Origin: Neospora caninum Liverpool
Lineage: Eukaryota > Apicomplexa > Conoidasida > Eucoccidiorida > Sarcocystidae
Length of the DNA: 64,000 nucleotides
Reading direction: 5' to 3'
Assembly: GCF_000208865.1 (NCBI RefSeq)
Contig: NC_018396.1
Location: 4,830,514 to 4,894,513, forward strand
Shown: in pieces, positions 37,601 to 48,618 of the stretch
How the letters are laid out: every line of letters begins with the position of its first letter
Numbering within the stretch: position 1 is the first letter of the stretch
Position numbers and translations under genes: made by a program
The notes under the pieces: generated by a model
The model's input: only the letters and a program-made list of their open reading frames with translations
Databases searched by the model: none
What the model was told of the DNA's origin: nothing

Positions 37601-37656
37601 GGAGGATTCATGTCACTGCCTCCTGCAGCTCCGCTAGAGGGGTGAAGAGGCGGCAT
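28676..37656 (-). CDS. RPA1: replication protein A large subunit (RPA1/RPA70)
   Basis: Fifteen exons: 36950-37656, 36471-36641, 35903-35996, 35057-35408, 34635-34773, 34227-34299, 33674-33742, 33064-33203, 32667-32775, 32249-32390, 31316-31428, 30658-30784, 30184-30256, 29315-29594, 28676-28846; 2760 nt, 919 aa, every junction in phase. RPA1 binds single-stranded DNA in replication, repair and checkpoint signalling. Residues about 35-130 are 12 SSSYNPQP/H-type repeats. An N-terminal OB fold follows ([26 protein letters not shown]), then a Pro/Gln linker, DBD-A ([52 protein letters not shown]), DBD-B ([36 protein letters not shown]) and DBD-C with a zinc ribbon [22 protein letters not shown] and a final helix. 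Introns are packed with microsatellites. The repeat block is absent from animal and yeast RPA1. Confidence 0.95.
29108..29285. repeat. (TA)/(TATG) microsatellite in RPA1 intron 14
   Basis: Alternating TATA, GTATATAG and ACACATGTAT units, ending in an uninterrupted TA run near 29255-29275. It lies between the last two RPA1 exons. Confidence 0.85.
29636..29992. repeat. ATAC/ATAG microsatellite in RPA1 intron 13
   Basis: About 350 bp of CATA-based repeats, including a pure (ATAC)n stretch near 29750-29792 and ATAGATACAGAC higher-order units. It creates long spurious Tyr/Met/Cys-rich frames on both strands. Confidence 0.9.
31577..31605 (+). repeat. (GT)n microsatellite in RPA1 intron 10
   Basis: Uninterrupted GT dinucleotides over about 29 bp, between RPA1 exons 10 and 11. 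Confidence 0.9.
34440..34575 (+). repeat. purine-only GA-rich tract in RPA1 intron 5
   Basis: More than 100 bp composed almost entirely of GAGA, GACAAGAGA and GAAAGAGAC units on the plus strand, hence pyrimidine-only on the RPA1 transcript just upstream of the exon 6 acceptor at 34299/34300. Confidence 0.85.
37265..37553 (-). repeat. 24-bp coding minisatellite, 12 copies, in RPA1 exon 1
   Basis: Twelve head-to-tail 24-bp units encoding SSSYNPQP or SSSYNPQH on the minus strand. Unit variants (AAG/ACG at one codon, GTA-AG/AC at another) are grouped in neighbouring copies, which indicates expansion by unequal exchange or slippage. Degenerate units ([23 protein letters not shown]) flank both ends. 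Confidence 0.92.
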
Positions 37657-38126
37657 GATGGCGACCTCGAGAAGACAGAATTTTATTGCCAAGCACAGGA
37701 GAAGAAGCGAAAAAAAAGAGAAAGGAGCACGACAGCAGAGCCAAGGGGGACAAAGAGGAGAGAACGAAAGAAGAAGGAGAAAGTGGGGAACAAACACCCT
37801 TGTCACACGCAAATAAGAGACTCCGAGACGAGACACTCAGCCAATGGAGAGAGTTTGCCAAGGGAACTTGTTTCTCGCGCGGAGAGAGGATCTGCGCTTG
37901 TCTCTGAAGAACACCCCCAGTCTGTCATGTGAGCCTTGTGTGACGGCGCGAGACGACGGAAGAAACAGATAAATACGCACACCGAGGGCTCGGCGGGCAT
38001 CTGGAAAGCAAAATCTGTGTGCTTTCTCTGCCTCCCCGGATTTTCCACAGGAGGCGGAGACAGGAAGCCGGTCTCGGCAGAGGTTTCGACGTTCCGAACT
38101 TCAGTGTGAATGACATTTCCTCCTTT
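37657..38126. other. RPA1 upstream region
   Basis: 470 bp between the RPA1 start codon and the stop of the next minus-strand gene. Contains the RPA1 5' leader and presumably its promoter; the upstream gene's 3' UTR must overlap it. Nothing else recognised. Confidence 0.5.
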
Positions 38127-38883
38127 TCACTTCTTCTCTCTGTCTCTTTGTCTCTTCTTTTGCCTTTCTTGAGACTGTCTTGTCAAGAAAAGATTCCTCG
38201 GAGATCCGCCATCCTGTTTCGAGACAAAAGGCCAGCGCGCGCGGCGGTTCGCAGAAGGGGGGCGAGAAGACCAGTGTGTCTCGGTGGAAAAAAGATTGTC
38301 GGAGCTCGGCGAGGAGCGGGCAGAAAGCTTTCCCGCGAGAAGGCGAGACGAAGGCCCAGAAAAGACAGAGCAAGGAAAAAGAAGCGAAAAAGGAAAACAA
38401 GAGCCTGAAAAAAGCGCGAGAAACCAAGACAAGGCACACACACAGGCTTGGGTGGAACAGCAGCACACACCGGGAAAAGTGAGAGGGCGCATGCCTGATT
38501 TTTCTCGGGAGAAACGAGTGTTTTCGACGCAGAACAAGAGAGGCAAAAAGGCAACGGAGAAGGACAGGCCTTCCATTACCGGTTTTAAGGACAGACTGTC
38601 TCCTTTCGTGCCTTTTTTGGTGGAAATGAAGAACGGAGAAACGACAAGTCTGGCCAGCTCGCGGAAGTCGTCGTTGGAGAAGACCTGGTAGTCTCGTAAA
38701 TCTTTTTTCGTTTGGAATACGTAAAGTGGAAAAAGAAGCGAACGAAAAGTTCGTATCCCAGACATATATGGACAGCTGTACAGACACTACAAAACATTTT
38801 CAAGAGCGCTTCCACATTGACGCCACCGAGGACTGTTCGTGAGGCTCTGCACGGGTCACCTCTCGGCACCAAGTGTGTTGGAT
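38127..38883 (-). CDS. 3' exons of an unrecognised gene
   Basis: Three linked exons: 38791-38883, 38580-38701 and 38127-38213, with phases that join (1, 0) and a stop at 38127-38129. The joined product contains THLVPRGDPCRASRTVLGG, VNVEALLKMFYLRDYQVF, SNDDFRELARLVVSPFF and a charged tail ending QRDREKK. Two things argue for real coding: the middle exon is open only in the frame the splice predicts, and the ordered segment mixes hydrophobic and charged residues as a globular helix bundle would. The acceptor of the middle exon (ACGAAAAAAG) is weak. The upstream exons are not established; a segment ending at a GTAACT donor near 40214 on the same strand has a compatible phase in one of its frames. 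I do not recognise the family. Confidence 0.5.
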
Positions 38884-41569
38884 CTAAAAAAGGGAAAATT
38901 CAGGAAGAATGCCCAGTGTCACGGCCCTGCAAGTCTCCCTGTAACAAGTGTACATGTATACACGCGTGCGTAGACACAGATTGAGAGATACACCCAAAGT
39001 AGGGGGAGAAATGACCACACACATGTATGGAAAAATGTGGTGGGATAACTCATCTCTCTATCCACTTCACATAACTCTCTCTCTCTCTAAATATATATAT
39101 ATATATATGCGTATACATACATATTTCATTCTGTCCATATATGTGGATGCATGCAAATATAGATACAGGTGTATCCCGACATTATATATGTATATATATA
39201 CGGAATATATTTTGTGTCGGACTCAATATTTCTGCTTCTCTCTGTTTTGGACGATGGAAAAGAATTTTTGTTGCGCGTGAGACAGCAATGGCGACAGCGT
39301 TCACAGGGTGGGCGATTTGTCACGGGAAGTGGCTATGCTTCCCTGTAGATTTCCATTTCCAGAAAAGTGTTCCTCATGTGTTTAACGGTGAGCCGCACGG
39401 TGCTTTCGACGCTGTCTTCTTTTATCTGCTTTCTACTGGAAATGACAATCCCAGGCAATAGAGAAAAGAGGATCCCATTTCCACGCCCAGTACTCTCCAC
39501 CCCTTGTGTTGACACGAAAAAACTAGAATTAAGCACATCTTTCGATACCTTTATGTCACATAGATAAAAGCAGGCGTAGACAGTACATATATATATATAT
39601 ATATATGTATAGTTATATATAGAAGTACATCTGTAGATATAGGTGTATGTAGATATATACATATATACATATGTATTGGTAGAGACCAGTGAAGCTCTCG
39701 GAGAGGCTGATACGTGTATCACGCTAGCCAGCGTTTTGAGGGAAAGATGCATGCATTTTAATTGTTCTGTTATTTATAGACAGCGTTTTGAGGGAAAGAT
39801 GCATGCATTTTAATTGTTCTGTTATTTTGGCGGACACGCCAGTTGCACTGTGCTGGGAGATTTGAAACCTCCCAATCCCCCATTTCGCGGCTTTCCCAGG
39901 TGTTCAAGACCCCCCAGAGGCAACCCCACAAATTGTATGCCAAAGAAGATGCGGATTTTCACGCAGTGGCTGTTGATGTGCATAGATATATGCCTATTTA
40001 TAGATACATGTATACATGCAAATACACATATACTCATGTATATATGCACGTTGATTCTAATCGAGGAAAATACACTTATCCTTAACATATATATATATAT
40101 ATATATACGTATTTACGTGTAGGGATATACGTGTAAGTATATATGTACATATATTCCTGTGTATGTATTTGTGGATTGCTATGCCTTGCGTCAGGACTTT
40201 CACTTTTTAAAGTTACCTCTTTCCAGTGCTTGCTGGTTATGCGTGGACGTGAGAGGTTCACATTTTTCGTTTCTGGCCTTTGGTAAAATATCGAGATAGG
40301 AAACAGTTCCTGAGAGCGGCACAGGTGGCCGACAGAAGGTTTCTTTTGACCGTCTGTGGAAGACCAGAGCAATGATGGAAAAACAGGATCCTGTTGAGGT
40401 AGAAATGGTCGTTTCTTTCATCCGTGAGAAGGAAGGTAAAAGCTATAGATTGCCTTCCTCAAAGTTTTGGGACCATCTTTATCAGGGAAAAAGAGAAGAC
40501 GAGCACTGCTTTCAAAAACTTCCCTCTCCGCCCACACAGAAGAGTCGATCTTTTCCATCTCTCTGTCTCTCCAGTGTGTCTCCTGTGTGTACACCAGGAG
40601 ACGTCGGCTGCCTCAGTTGAAAAAAATAAAAACACTACAAAAACTCGCGCATATGTATCGATTTATGAAGGGTGTTCCTTTTTGTTTATTTTTTTCAGTT
40701 TCCAGGAGTTCGGTTTGCAAACTTGTTCTAAAAAAGAGAAACTGCAGCGAGACTTTGCGGTGTATTGACGGCGGCAGCTTTACGCCTTTTTTCTGTCTTC
40801 TTTTTTGCTGCGCTGGTTAGCTGGCCCCGTTTCTTTCGTCACCTCTCAAAGCAAAGCTTTTTCCTCTCGTGTCCGAGACACGCGTCCTTCTCTTTCTTCT
40901 CTTTCTTCTCTCATTTTCTTTCCTCTCTTCGTTTCTCCTCTCTGTTCTCTCGTTTCTCTTTCTTATCTCGCTCCTCGAGGCGAGAACCTCGCGGCTGCTC
41001 CACGAGGCACGGTCGCGCGTTTTCGAGTTTTTCCTGAAAAGGCTCTTTTTCTCTTAAAGAAATCGCGGATGCTTTCGTTTCTTGAAAGCCCCTTTGGCTT
41101 CTGCCACCCCCGCAGCGTCTCGCTTTTTCTCTCTCCGTCGTTCATCTTTTGAAAAAACACCGAAGGTAGTGTCTCAGACAACCGCGACGCAACGCTCTTT
41201 GTGTCGGCTGCACACGCTCCGCCTTCCGTGTCTCGCTTCATGCCTCACAGTTCCGAAAGACAACACTTTTCCTCAGTCTTTTTCTCTTTTTTCTTGGCCT
41301 GCCTCTTGCCGCCTTTTCTTCCACTTCTTTCCCTTCCTCTTTCCGTTTTCCTTCGTCTCTCGTTTTCCTCTGCCATCTCTCCCCTCCGCTTTGTAGCCAC
41401 CCTGTGTGTCTTTGCGATCTCGTTTTTCGTTTGCTGTCTCTCCGTCCACGGCCTTCTCCACAGAGCAACAAAGGCGACTGCCTTGGAGGATAGGCATCGG
41501 TTTTTTGCGTCAGCTTTCCAGCTTTTTCCAGATTTCGCCCGAACTCCCTCCTCTTTCCTTTAAAGCAAG
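38884..41569. other. region between unknown minus gene and ATG3
   Basis: Probably contains upstream exons and the promoter of the minus-strand gene and the ATG3 5' flank. Candidate minus exons: 40215-40421 (open in two frames, donor GTAACT) and 39311-39438 (one frame ending MEIYREA then TAG); neither is supported well enough to call. It also has (TA)n tracts at about 39091, 39586 and 40088, a 47-bp direct duplication at 39729-39827, and a long pyrimidine-rich leader at 40860-41560 before ATG3. Confidence 0.45.
39729..39827 (+). repeat. 47-bp direct duplication
   Basis: The segment beginning CAGCGTTTTGAGGGAAAGAT and ending GTTCTGTTATTT occurs at 39729-39775 and again, without mismatch, at 39781-39827 (period 52 bp). 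Each copy contains a GATGCATGCAT motif. Confidence 0.93.
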
Positions 41570-44500
41570 ATGGCGCTTCCTCAAAACGCGCCCGCCGCAG
41601 CAGCGGGTGCGAGCCGTTCCCCCACGCGAGACAGTCCCAGGTCTCAGCCTGCTTCTTCTGTGACTTCTAAAAACACCAACGCCTCGGGAGACGAGGGCGT
41701 CTCTGCTCGAGAGAGAACTCCAGGCTCTTCTGTGTCGAGAAGGTTGACTAGCCTCGCGAGTTTGAGCGGCAGCAACGTAACCCATCGCTTGGCGGATATG
41801 GGCAGACACCTCGTCGCGAGTTTCACTTCAGCACCGACCGAGTCGTCTTTCCTTTCCAAGGGCACTTTGACGCCTCAGGAATTCGTAGACGCTGGTGACC
41901 TCCTCACCCACAAATTCCCCACCTGGCAGTGGTGAGAGAAGAAACGCACGGCTCTGAGGAGAGAACCTGCACTGCCTCCGAAGCCCCCGAGGAGGGTGTC
42001 CCAGTCACAGATAAAGAAATCGAAACGCGTGCGTTCAGGGTAGCCGCGAAGATACAATCGTCCAAGATACATTTTATTGCAGATGTTCGGTTTTTCGTGC
42101 TAGAGGGATACCTCTAATTATTGGCGTACAAATGTCAGTGCAACTGAGAAGCCAAAAGAGTATGTACGCAACAAACAACCGCACAACGTTACGCCGGGAA
42201 GGTCCCCACACACTCGCCGCCATGCCTGTCGAGGAGGTCGATACCGTCCATCTTCTCTCACCTTCCTGTGCCTGTCCATCCAGTGCTGATCCTCTGTGAC
42301 TTTCTTTTTCCCCTCGCCTGCTTTCTCTCTTTCTCTCCCGTCTTCGTGACGCAGTCTACGCGTTGGAATCGCGGAATTGCGTTCTGGCAGCAAAGCGCTT
42401 TGTGTGGAAGTTCCCCCCCTTCAGGAGCGGTGCGGGTCCGTCTGGGAAGAGGGCATCGACCTGGCTTCCAGAAGACAAGCAATTTCTGATTACGAAGAAT
42501 GTGCCTTGCTACCGCCGCGTCAGAGACATGGACGATGCTCTCAACTCGCGAGTACGCCCATCCCAACTTGAGACCAAACCGAGACACACTTTCACACGCG
42601 CGTCGTCCGTTCAAGGCATATCTGTCTTCATCTTTCTATCTGTGCCACGTGTACAGGGAACGACCAGCATGTACCCCTAAATGTACATATACATATACGC
42701 ATATATATCTATATATATATATATATATATATGTGTGTCTATATATATGTATTGCTTTATATGTGGATGTATAGGGGTAGATCGATAGTTGTCCAGTCTG
42801 CGTCAGGATGAGAGACTTAACTCGTTCGCAGTTCACACACCACCAGCAAGACTCTTGTGACACACAGGTCTCTGCTTTGTAAATTATCCGTGTACCAATG
42901 TGCCGGATGCGGGGTATCAGTGAACATAGACACAAATAGGCAGTTTCAAGTTGTTCCGCCTACGATGGAGACTTCCCTAAGACTTCCGCAAGCGGTTGTT
43001 CTTTCCATTCTTACATCGTCAGACTGAGCAGTGCTGCGTATCTCGCCCCTTCCTACCTATATGTATATATATACATACATAACTAAATTGCGAACACATT
43101 TATATAGATTTATATGTATTTATATGCATGCATAAAACCCACACGTGTGCGGTCCTTTCTGCATGTAGACGTACGGTTGCATGTGCGTAGACGCATGTTT
43201 ATTCATTCGGCTGGCAGGGAGAGACTGCGTGCTCGTCACTGAATTTTGTCGCAGTTTTGATTTCTCTTTTCACTTCCGAATGCCGCGCTTCTTGTCTTTC
43301 CTTTCCGTGCAGGTCGGTCACGACGCAGAAGGCGGATGGACGCTGCCTCTGTTAAATGACGAAGAACGCGAGGGGAGAGTAGACACCGGCGAGGCGCCTG
43401 ACCTGACCCAGAGCATGCAGAGACTCAGACTGAATGCGGAGTGTGAACGAGAAGCCGAAGCCTCAACCCGGAAGACCCCGCCTTCCGTGGCTGCACACGC
43501 TGGACAAGAAACTGCCGCGGCAGATCGAGGTAAAGACGGAAAAAAAGACGCTTCGTGTCGCGCCCCGTCTCTCGATCTGCCCGGCTCCATTTCGTCCTGT
43601 CACGTTCATGCAGGTGAATGTTCTCGCATACACGGGTGGCGAGTCCTGTATTTATGTATAAGCATGCACAGGTGTATATGCATACGAGGTATACGTTTCC
43701 CCAAATGTACATCGCGTTTTGCACACGCGGCTACATCTATACATGTTTGAGTGCTTGCATGTCGGAGAACGACGCCGCAATCAGCGTTCGTCGCTTTCAT
43801 GTGACAAAGTCTTGCAATGTTTCCCCTCTTTACCCAGTATAACAGTGTCTATATGTGCATGTCCGTATCCATATGTGGTTTTGAATGTGATTATGTGTAT
43901 GTAAACATCATGCACACGCGTGCATCTATGGATGTAACAGTGCATTTCGCTCCACTTTCTCAGCCGGTTGAGCAGTTCTCGTTTTTCTCGACGGTCTTTC
44001 GTTCTCATTGCGCGCCCATCTTTGTGATTTTATCCTTCCTTCAGAAAGGAATCTCCGGGTGAGTCTCCCCTCCCGCGTCTCCAGGCACGAGAGCGATGGC
44101 CGCTGAAGGCCCCTGAAAATTTTCGCATTTGCATGCACGAGGCCGCAAGAACCTTGCCCGCCTTCGCGTTTTCAATTTCCACGCCTGTCCTCGTCTTTCT
44201 CCTCGCTCTGTCTTTCGTGTCTCTGTGACTTCTCGTTTCTCTGGATTTGCATGCTCCAAGACGCAACTCTCGCGGGACGGGACCTGAGTGTCTCTGTCTA
44301 TCAGTATACGTGTATATATATGTATATCGATATGCAAACCTAAACATGCACATTTATTACCCTGCTGACGAAGAGATGCATGCATGTTTTTGGATCTACA
44401 CAAGTGAATGTCGAAATGGGGTTCGGGTTGACTCATTTTTGTTTCTCAGCGGAGATTGTTGCATGCACGTTTCCATTTCTGCGTGTATGTTTAACTAGAT

Positions 44501-45076
44501 ATCTTTCAGGAAGGATCGTTTGCAAGGGTGTGCGTTGCTTGAGTCCTAGGAGTCCTCGTCTGAGGCTGTTTTGTGTGATCAGCCATTTCTTTTTTCAGGA
44601 CGACGTGCCGGATTTAATAAACTTCTCTGACATTGACGGTCTCGTGCAAGAGGTGAGAATCTCCCTTGCAAAAAACAGAGAGGAAGAAAGCTTGGGAAAG
44701 AGGCTTCTTTGCTAGCACTTTCAACGTGCACTACTGAAGACAAACAAACAGTGCCATTCTGTGAATTACACCCCTTCTTCGAACCAAAGCGGTGTGTGCA
44801 GTGCAGCTGCATGCGCACTGATGCATGCAGGTGCCGACATGGGTCTCCCTCTGCAAGTGTTTTGATGTCTCCATGCTTCTGCCGGTATTTCTCTGCGTTC
44901 CACAATTCCGACAAAAATCCTACACGTGCATGCCCTTGGTTTTATTTATTTGTGGCTATATCTGTTCCAAAGTATAATGTGTTGAGAGGGAAAATGAAGA
45001 GGAAGGACAGTGTACGTACACCCCGCGTCCGTGGCGTATGGCACACCATACTCTGAGGTAGTCGACGCAACATATA

Positions 45077-45109
<33 letters not shown>

Positions 45110-46829
45110 TGATTTTACGCATGTTTTTTCGTTCGTGTGTGACGACTTGTTGCTCGTCCTAGTAAGGAAGTCGCTTGTCACTTTTCCCTTCGGCCCTGCC
45201 GTGCATATTTTTCGTTTCGTGTTTCGTTTCTTGCGACGCCTTTCCGTGATTTGCCTCCCTCGACGTTGCAGGACGACGATCCAGCCGCAGCCGAGGCACC
45301 TTCGTCCTTTGTGCGAAGTTCCGCCGATGCCGGTGCGTAGTGTTTCACTCTTCGCCAGTTCTTCGACTCAGACAGTCTACAGCGCAGCCCTTCCTCTCTG
45401 CAAAAATATATACACACAACTACATATATATTGATAGGGATAGATAGATATATGGGAGCGTGTGATCATATGTATGTATATATATATATATATGATATCT
45501 GGGTGAATGTGTGTGTTAAAAAAGGTGATTGCATGCATAGGGGACACTGCTTCTTCAGATGGAGACAAAGGCAGGATGAACGAATCCACAATTCGGTTTA
45601 TTAAGAAATGTCTATCGATATTTGCATGTGCATATTTTTATATAAGACGGGTGCACGTGAACACTGTGTAAGAAAGACTCTGATTCCGTAATATCCGTAA
45701 CATGTGTATGAGCGACCGTCGTTAGTTGGATGGTGTTCGGTCTCATCATAGTATTACACAAACGCATATATACTTGTAGATATACAGATACGTGTACGAT
45801 AAATAAAATATATATATATGTTTGCATATATGTAGATATGTATATACTTATCCATATGCACCTGCGTATGGGGAAAAACATGCCTAATTTCAAGGGGCTA
45901 TGCAAAGATGTGTAGTAACTTTCCTTTCTTTCCAACTGTGGCAGAGATCGTCGCCGCCCGGACTTACGACCTGAGTATTACTTACGACAAGTACTTCCAG
46001 ACACCCCGCATTTGGCTTTTCGGCTACAGCGAGGTGAGGCCTCAGAGTCTTTCCATGCTTCTTTGTTTCGCCTGTGCACATATTTATTCGTGTGGACACA
46101 TAGACCTACATGCATGTATATATATATATACATATATACATATAAAAGCATACTTAAATATGCATATACATTCGTATACATGCATCTGTGCACATACGTA
46201 TGCCTAACTAAACCTACGCATATTTATGTATTTAAACACATCTATCTACATTATATTTATACACGTATATGCATGTGTATACGCACGGATTGTTACTCGA
46301 AGCACGGGACGTTTTGTTTCAAAGTTGGCTACCGCGATGTGGAATGCACATCTACAGGCACTTCTGAAAGTGTGTATACGCCTCTAGCTCTCCCGCAATA
46401 GGCGTATAATGTTTATATATGTATATGTGGATAGAAGGACAGCTAGGATAAGATCGACAGGAAATATGTCTGTGCGCTTGTAGGCGTTGAGTAAGAGGAA
46501 GAGTGTCTCGTAAGTTTTTCTGGTTTCTGGAATAACAGAATGGTGTGCCGTTGCTTCCCGAGGAGATTTTTGAGGATATTTTGACTGACTACGCGGCGAA
46601 AACAGTCACCGTCGACCCTCATCCGTGCACGGGTATTCCCACGGCCTCGATACACCCTTGCAGGTGAGTTTCAGGTCTCCTCTTGTTTTCAGGCTCCTCA
46701 TCGACGCACTGCGGTGGCGTCTCTCTTCACCTACCTGCGCGGTTCTCTGCGTTTCGATTTAGAAAAGGATGTGTATGCATGCTTCCCACAGCAAACACGT
46801 CCATCCATCTCTTCTCTCACATACATACA

Positions 46830-46872
<43 letters not shown>

Positions 46873-47239
46873 GTATATGTATGAAATATATATGTATATG
46901 TATGTATGTTTGGTATCTTGTATCCGTAGTCTATAGTTAGTGGCGCGTGTGCCTGTGTGTCACTGTGTTTCGTTCGTGCGTTAGCGTGTGTGTGCACAGG
47001 GAAGAGCTGCTGCCTGCATTTCTCTGGCTGTTTGGCGTTTTTTCCTGTTTCGAAATCGGTGCAGGCACGCGAGCGTGATGAAGAAGGTGGTGGACAGCTG
47101 GTTGGAGAGTGGGATGAAACCGCGCCACGACCTGGCGCTGTTAGTGCTGCTTAAATTTGTGTCGAGCGTTATTCCCACCATCGAGTACGACTTCACAATG
47201 GATGTTGATATGTTCTTTCACCACACGAAAGAGAAGTAG
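41570..47239 (+). CDS. ATG3: ATG3, E2-like enzyme for ATG8 conjugation
   Basis: Nine exons: 41570-41931, 42425-42551, 43313-43529, 44045-44058, 44599-44652, 45272-45332, 45945-46033, 46539-46663, 47065-47239; 1224 nt, 407 aa, all junctions in phase. ATG3 receives ATG8 from ATG7 and transfers it to phosphatidylethanolamine; in Toxoplasma and Plasmodium this system coats the apicoplast and is needed to keep it. Exon 1 has a disordered Ser/Thr-rich head then [15 protein letters not shown] and FPTWQW; exon 2 [15 protein letters not shown]. Exon 3 has GGWTLPL and an acidic flexible region running to exon 6. Exon 7 gives [18 protein letters not shown] and WLFGYSE; exon 8 ends at the active site SIHPC with catalytic Cys349, and exon 9 starts RHASVMKK and includes [13 protein letters not shown]. 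The disordered head, about 50 residues, is longer than in human ATG3 (314 aa). Confidence 0.96.
46826..46866. repeat. (TA)n tract in ATG3 last intron
   Basis: About 40 bp of nearly pure TA between exons 8 and 9 of ATG3. Similar tracts lie in other ATG3 introns near 42708-42732, 45083-45108, 45478-45492 and 46115-46140. Confidence 0.85.
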
Positions 47240-48192
47240 ACGGGGAAGACAGACGCGCCACAAAAAGGCCTTAAGCCTCTCTCGGCGGGGTGGGCTTTTT
47301 AGACGCGCTGCGTAGCCGAGGAAAGGCAGTTTTTTCTCCCTTCGCCGCGAGAGGAACGCCAAAAAGAACCATTTTCTTATCGCAAGGGATGCGGCCAGTT
47401 CGGTTCCCAGAGACGAGTCGGGGTTGCCCACCGTCAGATCGCAGAGGGGGCGAGGCGGAGAGACGGACCATTTCAGACTCTACAAAACAGTTTGAGAGTT
47501 CCCCTTTTTGTGCCGGAGAGGAGGGTTTTCACTAGAATGAAAGGAGAAGAGAGATCGGGGACGGGACAGCGAGAGAGGGAAAAGGGAAAACGAGGGGAAC
47601 GGGATTCTCCACTGCCTAGGTGCTTCTCGCCGAGTTGTGTCACTCTTCCCATCGGCAGAGCCGTTTATTTGCCCTTTGCTTGTCGCTATTCACTTAACTG
47701 CGCTCCTGTTTTCTTAAATTCTCGTTTCTGCAACAAACCCGTATTCGCCGTCGCGTGGCCGGGTGTTCACGCTGAAAAGAACGAGACCAGCATCGATGCG
47801 AAAGATCTGCAAAAGAGTAGAGATATGTACTGCAAAAAAGATGGCAGTTTTTTCCTCTTTTTAGAACATCCGACAGTACACCTCTTTTCGTGTGGGCTTG
47901 ATCGATTCTCTAGGAAAGGAGGTTCTCGCTGCATGCACTGAACGCCTGTTGCCTCGGTTCTCAAGATCAACACACGTTCCGCTCTAGAGCCGCGTAGACG
48001 GAAGTTGCATTTTCCGCTTCTTTGCCTTCCCAACTGGCCTGGAGAGAAGCGTTACAAGCCAGAGAGCGACGGGCTCAAATCGATCAAGGCCTCAAACAAT
48101 TGGGCACCAGAAAAAGAGAAAAGACTTCTTTCCCCGCTCTGTGCGAAGGACGTTGGAGCGTTTCTAGTCATCACGAGATATCATGACATGCA

Positions 48193-48228
<36 letters not shown>

Positions 48229-48618
48229 TACATTATGCAGTTGTGGAAACTTAGACGTTCGGATATATGCATTTCTTTGTAGTTAACTCGCCATTCGCTT
48301 CGCTCGGTTGACTTCTGACACAATAACAACAGGATGGAACGTCGAGTACCTGATTTGTGAATCAAGGGCGTTCATGACATCAAGATACATACATGTATTC
48401 GCGTTTTCTCCCTCGAAGAGTTTGTGTAGATAAGAGGCTCAAGCGATTCCCACAGTAGAGTGTATTTTCCAGAGTATCCGGTCGGACCTGTGGCCCCATT
48501 CCCCTGTTGACCACGTCTCGAAGAGACTCGTGACACTGTAGCATTTGCCCAGCTGTAGCACCCTCGTGGCGTTCGCTAGCTCGTCTTTTTGCCCTGGCTT
48601 CTTCTTCATTGCGGATCG
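47240..48618. other. convergent 3' region
   Basis: 1.4 kb between the ATG3 stop (plus) and the stop of the Met-Pro repeat protein (minus). Contains a (TA)n tract at about 48199-48225. No gene recognised. Confidence 0.55.

Noticed and set aside
36852..37637. 261-codon plus-strand frame with VDCKRTK repeats
   Set aside because: Another antisense frame of the same 24-bp repeat; no splice or family support.
37162..37932. 256-codon plus-strand frame full of [11 protein letters not shown] repeats
   Set aside because: It is the complement of the RPA1 exon 1 minisatellite. The RPA1 reading has a start, a downstream OB fold and consistent splicing; this one has none.
39141..39461. 106-codon plus frame (FGRWKRIFVARETAMATAF...)
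   Set aside because: Starts inside a microsatellite, has no splice context and no resemblance to a known family.
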